Below, piece after piece: positions 60,783 through 64,000 of a stretch of 64,000 nt of DNA (position 1 is its first letter; the number at the start of each line of letters is the position of its first letter). Under the pieces are notes generated by a model. It had not been told where the DNA came from and made no database searches. It was given only the letters and a program-made list of their open reading frames with translations. This DNA is from Pedobacter sp. MC2016-05 (GTDB taxonomy: Bacteria > Bacteroidota > Bacteroidia > Sphingobacteriales > Sphingobacteriaceae): contig NZ_JAPIVT010000012.1 in the NCBI RefSeq assembly GCF_026239735.1, positions 62,001 to 126,000 on the forward strand, written 5' to 3'. Made by a program: the position numbers and the translations under genes.

Positions 60783-61817
60783 TTAGTTTTTAACAATAGT
60801 GTAAATACCACCAGTTACTTTATCTCCTGTTTTAATAACAGTAAGTGTAATGGTGTAGTTACCAGCAGCGGTAACTTTGATGTTATCGCCACCTGTAGTA
60901 AGTGTTGCGCCACCACCTAAATTCACATCCCATGCATGACCGAAGCGGAATTTAAACTCGCCTACGCCTAATGTGGTTTTGATAGAATAAACTGTAAATT
61001 TCCCATCGTTCACACCTTTCATATCGGTATCGTTGTTCCATCCACCTGGTGTAGCATCACCTATAATTGACCACTCATTTGGTGTACCAAAAACGATTGT
61101 GTTTTTATTTAAGTCAACAGTTACCTGTTTCACAATTGCATCAGGAGATTTTAGGTTATCGCCGGCGCTTGAGCTAATTTTACCGCCACCAGCATCTCCA
61201 TAAGCTACATCCCATTTCTTTGCAGGAGTAATTTTGAATTCTAAATTACCAGTAGTATAAGCGATCATACCAGTATAAACACCATTGCTTGACAGAGAAA
61301 TTAAACTATCTGCAGTTGATGGATTCCAACCCTGGTAAGCGCCCGGAGCATAAATCCATGCAGATGCCAAATAAGGCGTAGCCGTTAATGTTACCACATT
61401 AGAGTATGTCAAATCGTTTACCGCAGCTCCTGATTTTAATCTCACCTCAACTTCTGCAGGTTTACCCACTAACCCGCCAAAAGCAAGGATCATATTATTC
61501 ACTTCTGTAATAGTTGGGGCATAGCTTTTGGTGGTTACTACCACCTCTTTAGGCGTAGCAAAATTAGTTCCTTTTAAAGCGAACTGTAGCGTTGTATTTA
61601 CTGGAACCACATAACCAGAAGAAGTAGCCAAGGGATAAGTTAATGTTGTTGCCGGTAACGCTCCGTTAGCTTGAATTAAATTTAATGCGATAGTTGAAGC
61701 GGTAAGCGTACCCGCCGCTGTAACATTAGAAACCGTTCTGGTTTCTTCTTTTTTACACGACCAAAGCGATACTGCAATTAAGCCTAAAGCTAAGGTTTTG
61801 AATAATTTTGATTTCAT
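60783..61817 (-). CDS. SusE-like outer-membrane starch-binding lipoprotein
   Basis: A 344-residue lipoprotein with lipobox WSC (Cys21; MKSKLFKTLALGLIAVSLWS). The N-terminal Ig-like region (about 35-145) is followed by two repeats with aromatic binding sites. One contains WIYAPGAYQGWNPSTADSL, and the other WSIIGDATPGGWNNDTDMKG. Each is followed by a strand like LEFKITPAKKWDVAYGD or FKFRFGHAWDVNLGG. This is the SusE/SusF layout, in which surface carbohydrate-binding modules hold starch near SusCD. It lies 20 bases after susD and ends before a terminator. Only one SusE/F protein is present in the window. Confidence 0.92.
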   Translation of the reverse strand: MKSKLFKTLALGLIAVSLWSCKKEETRTVSNVTAAGTLTASTIALNLIQANGALPATTLTYPLATSSGYVVPVNTTLQFALKGTNFATPKEVVVTTKSYAPTITEVNNMILAFGGLVGKPAEVEVRLKSGAAVNDLTYSNVVTLTATPYLASAWIYAPGAYQGWNPSTADSLISLSSNGVYTGMIAYTTGNLEFKITPAKKWDVAYGDAGGGKISSSAGDNLKSPDAIVKQVTVDLNKNTIVFGTPNEWSIIGDATPGGWNNDTDMKGVNDGKFTVYSIKTTLGVGEFKFRFGHAWDVNLGGGATLTTGGDNIKVTAAGNYTITLTVIKTGDKVTGGIYTIVKN

Positions 61818-61836
61818 ATCTTTCTATCGATAAAGA

Positions 61837-63447
61837 TTAATAGCCTGGGTTTTGAACCAAATTCGGATTGGCAATCAAATCTGCATTTGGAATTGGGTAT
61901 AAGTTGCGATAAGCAGGCACACTCGTTCCAGCTTTTACGCCGCCTTTAAATGGCCACAGGTAAGTAGAACCTGTAAATTTGCCATAACGTATTAAATCTG
62001 TACGGCGATGACCTTCCCAATATAATTCGCGACCACGCTCATCTAAATAAAAATCAGTAGTAAGGGCAGCGGCACTCACATTTCCTGAGGTATTGCCATA
62101 AGCCCTAGATCGTAAAGCGTTTACATAAGTTAAAGCTTGTGCAACGCTACCGCCAGAACCACCACGGGCAACTGCTTCCCCGTAAATTAAATATTGTTCA
62201 GCCAAACGAAATAGCGCAAAATCTAATGAACTGAACGTTCCATTTAAAGATGGTGGAGTGGTGTTAGTTGAAGTTATATTTTTAAATTTAGTAACTTTCA
62301 AGCCATCATTTGGTGCATCAATTGCATCGATTACGGCTTTAGTTCCGGCAAAAATTCCACGTTTATCTAAAGTACCATTTGGATCAGGGAATAAAGCCGG
62401 AAGATTTTGACGTGTACGATTACCTGCCCATCCGCCATTAGGAACGCCGTAAGCAGTTGAAACCATACCAGCAGCATCTGGCGCTGTGTAAACCATTGCA
62501 TTAATTAAAAAAGTTGTTCCGCCATAGTTTGTTCCATTAACCCCATCATAATTAATAGTTAAGATGTTTTCCGTATTGTTAATATTGTTATCAGCTAAAA
62601 ACAAATCTCTATAGTTTGGTTTTAAAGAATAACTTGACGCAATTACCTTACTCGAGTAAGTAATGGCTTCCGTATATTTCGCAGTTCCGGTGTAAACTTG
62701 TGCATTTAAATATAATCTTGCTAATAATGCCCAATCCGCACCTTTATTTGCCCGTCCGTATTCACTTTCGGCACTTCCTGGATTGGCTAAATCACCTTCA
62801 ATAGCTTTTAATTCAGATTCTACATATGCAAATAATGCAGCTTTGGTAGTTTGTTTAGGATTTACCTTTCCAATTAAATCATTTTCAGTTAAAAAAGGTG
62901 GGTTACCAAAAGCATCCAATAAAACCCAATATTGAAAAGCACGTAAAAAACGGGCTTCAGCACGGTAACGTAAAACATTTGTAGCATCTGCACCTGTAAT
63001 GTTGCGACTAGCCAATTGTTCCGGTGTACTTTGACGAAGATATTCGTTAACTAAAGTAATTTGCGAAATACTTCTTGAGTATAATCCTCTTAAAAATTGG
63101 TTATCGGTTGACCAGGTAGAGTTATCCAGTTCAGGAATACCAGTATCGCCCCAATTACAAATTGCTTCATCGGTAGTTAACTCTTGACTGGTCCAGAATA
63201 GCCTTAAAAAATCTGCAAATCCTGAGTTTAAACCACCAACATCGCTGTTATCAGACCCTGAAGGACTAGTTAAAGCATAATTTGCATATAATCTAGCCAA
63301 CCCTTGTTTGTATCCTGCTGGCGTAGCATAAACTACACTTTCTGTTACATCATTAGTTGGAAGTACGTTTAATGACTCTTTTTTACAAGAGTTTAACGAC
63401 AGCAATACTACTGCCGAGGTTAATATTGTTTTAAATGAGTTTTTCAT
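61837..63447 (-). CDS. SusD/RagB-like starch-binding lipoprotein
   Basis: A 536-residue outer-membrane lipoprotein with lipobox LNSC (MKNSFKTILTSAVVLLSLNS, Cys21). It continues with KKESLNVLPTNDVTE, the usual RagB/SusD start. Helical TPR-like elements such as YRAEARFLRAFQYWVLLDAF are visible, and the C-terminal RGRELYWEGHRRTDLIRYGK is the SusD signature block. It binds the glycan and forms the lid of the SusC transporter encoded 13 bases upstream. Confidence 0.95.
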   Translation of the reverse strand: MKNSFKTILTSAVVLLSLNSCKKESLNVLPTNDVTESVVYATPAGYKQGLARLYANYALTSPSGSDNSDVGGLNSGFADFLRLFWTSQELTTDEAICNWGDTGIPELDNSTWSTDNQFLRGLYSRSISQITLVNEYLRQSTPEQLASRNITGADATNVLRYRAEARFLRAFQYWVLLDAFGNPPFLTENDLIGKVNPKQTTKAALFAYVESELKAIEGDLANPGSAESEYGRANKGADWALLARLYLNAQVYTGTAKYTEAITYSSKVIASSYSLKPNYRDLFLADNNINNTENILTINYDGVNGTNYGGTTFLINAMVYTAPDAAGMVSTAYGVPNGGWAGNRTRQNLPALFPDPNGTLDKRGIFAGTKAVIDAIDAPNDGLKVTKFKNITSTNTTPPSLNGTFSSLDFALFRLAEQYLIYGEAVARGGSGGSVAQALTYVNALRSRAYGNTSGNVSAAALTTDFYLDERGRELYWEGHRRTDLIRYGKFTGSTYLWPFKGGVKAGTSVPAYRNLYPIPNADLIANPNLVQNPGY

Positions 63448-63460
63448 TTTTATATCTTAA

Positions 63461-64000
63461 TTAAAAGCCAACGTTTAAGCCTAAAGTATATGTTCTTGGT
63501 CTAGGATAAAGATTATAATCAATACCTGTTACTAACTCTGGATCAAGCCCTTTGTATTGAGATACGACAAAAACATTTTGGCAGTTTGCTGAAATACGCA
63601 TTGTGGTATTTCCGTTTTTAGATAATTTACCAACATTATACGCCAGCCCCAAATTATCCATTTTAAGAAACGATGCGTTTCTAATATAATAATCACTTAG
63701 AAATTGCGTAGCAGTGAAACCTGTATTTAACAAATCGGTGCTTGCATTATTTATTACACCTACCGAAGTAAGAATATTAGATCTCACACCATAATTTGAT
63801 GCCACGTTATCATAAACATAATTACCAATATTAGCTCTTAACACGGTATTGATTGTCCATTTTTTATAACTAAACGAAGTATTGAAGCCAAAGGTAAAAT
63901 CTGGATTAGGGGATTTATAAAAATACTGATCATCTGGTGTAATTGCGCCATCACCATTCAAATCTTCAAAAACACCTTCCAGTGGTTTTCCGTTGGCATT
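63461..64000 (-). CDS. SusC-like TonB-dependent transporter, C-terminal end (5' part outside window)
   Basis: The frame is open to the right edge, so only the last 179 codons before the stop are seen. They show the final barrel strands: GDGAITPDDQYFYKSPNPDF with TFGFNTSFSYKKWTIN, the NASFLKMDNLGLAYNVGKL segment near the end, and the terminal RPRTYTLGLNVGF. These are typical of SusC. It is the first gene of the susC-susD-susE row and should import maltodextrins across the outer membrane. The presence of a regulator upstream cannot be judged. Confidence 0.93.
   Translation of the reverse strand, partial: NANGKPLEGVFEDLNGDGAITPDDQYFYKSPNPDFTFGFNTSFSYKKWTINTVLRANIGNYVYDNVASNYGVRSNILTSVGVINNASTDLLNTGFTATQFLSDYYIRNASFLKMDNLGLAYNVGKLSKNGNTTMRISANCQNVFVVSQYKGLDPELVTGIDYNLYPRPRTYTLGLNVGF

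Noticed and set aside
63461..63961. A 166-residue stand-alone protein starting at 63961.
   Set aside because: The start is an internal TTG; the same frame stays open to the window edge and matches the C-terminus of a SusC barrel.
1..64000. CRISPR arrays, insertion sequences, prophage or integrative-element genes.
   Set aside because: No regularly spaced repeats, transposases, integrases, phage structural or conjugation genes were seen. The REP-like palindromes are the only mobile-looking DNA, and no transposase for them is in the window.

Overview
The window is chromosomal DNA from a member of the Bacteroidetes, most probably the family Sphingobacteriaceae (Pedobacter or a close relative). 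The evidence is AT-rich coding DNA, SusC/SusD pairs, a FecI/FecR-type sigma/anti-sigma pair, DUF2723 proteins, the recF-DUF721 and prs-rplY-pth gene orders, and promoters of the Bacteroidetes type (TAnnTTTG -7 box a few bases before the start codon). No phage, insertion sequence, integron or CRISPR array is visible. The gene content is mostly core metabolism and envelope functions, with one glycan-utilisation locus at the right end.

Region 1-5.3 kb: 3' -truncated gene for a very large alpha-2-macroglobulin-like protein with a thioester motif and an inserted SusC-like segment. 5.8-22.3 kb: mixed housekeeping genes. These are ribH, a 40-residue lipoprotein, a YtxJ-type bacilliredoxin, mqo, a lipoprotein of unknown function, lipA, an ECF sigma/RskA-type anti-sigma pair, an AIM24 family protein, a fused NAD(P)HX repair enzyme, a YiaA-like membrane protein, an M48 protease, a C26-type amidohydrolase, a GH20 hexosaminidase coupled to a CYTH protein, and a frameshifted BON-domain gene. 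22.3-27.2 kb: three FKBP-type prolyl isomerases, a DHH phosphoesterase and ndk. 27.2-32.8 kb: a small gene with an in-frame stop upstream, DUF721-recF, a TPR membrane protein, pth, rplY, prs and tRNA-Gln. 33.2-39.5 kb: two tandem DUF2723 membrane proteins. 39.8-43 kb: accA and a secreted S10 carboxypeptidase.

43-50.1 kb: an orphan SusC/SusD pair behind FecR and an ECF sigma factor. The SusC has an N-terminal STN signalling domain, so this looks like a trans-envelope signalling system for an unknown nutrient. 50.3-64 kb: a starch/maltodextrin utilisation locus read right to left: susC (cut by the window edge), susD, susE-like, a GH13 neopullulanase-like enzyme, beta-phosphoglucomutase, a GH65 phosphorylase, a second GH13, an MFS sugar transporter and a GH13 surface lipoprotein. 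Together these predict surface cleavage of an alpha-glucan, import through SusCD, periplasmic trimming, inner-membrane uptake by the MFS carrier, then phosphorolysis and conversion of beta-glucose-1-phosphate to glucose-6-phosphate.

I did not find an obviously new multi-gene system. The best leads are: mutually exclusive stem-loops between tRNA-Gln and the prs start codon; a dispersed palindromic repeat that has entered the signal-peptide region of an amylase gene and also forms a long inverted repeat two genes away; the A2M/SusC-plug mixture; two adjacent FKBP lipoproteins that each seem to carry a degenerate second FKBP domain; and two damaged or possibly mis-sequenced genes.
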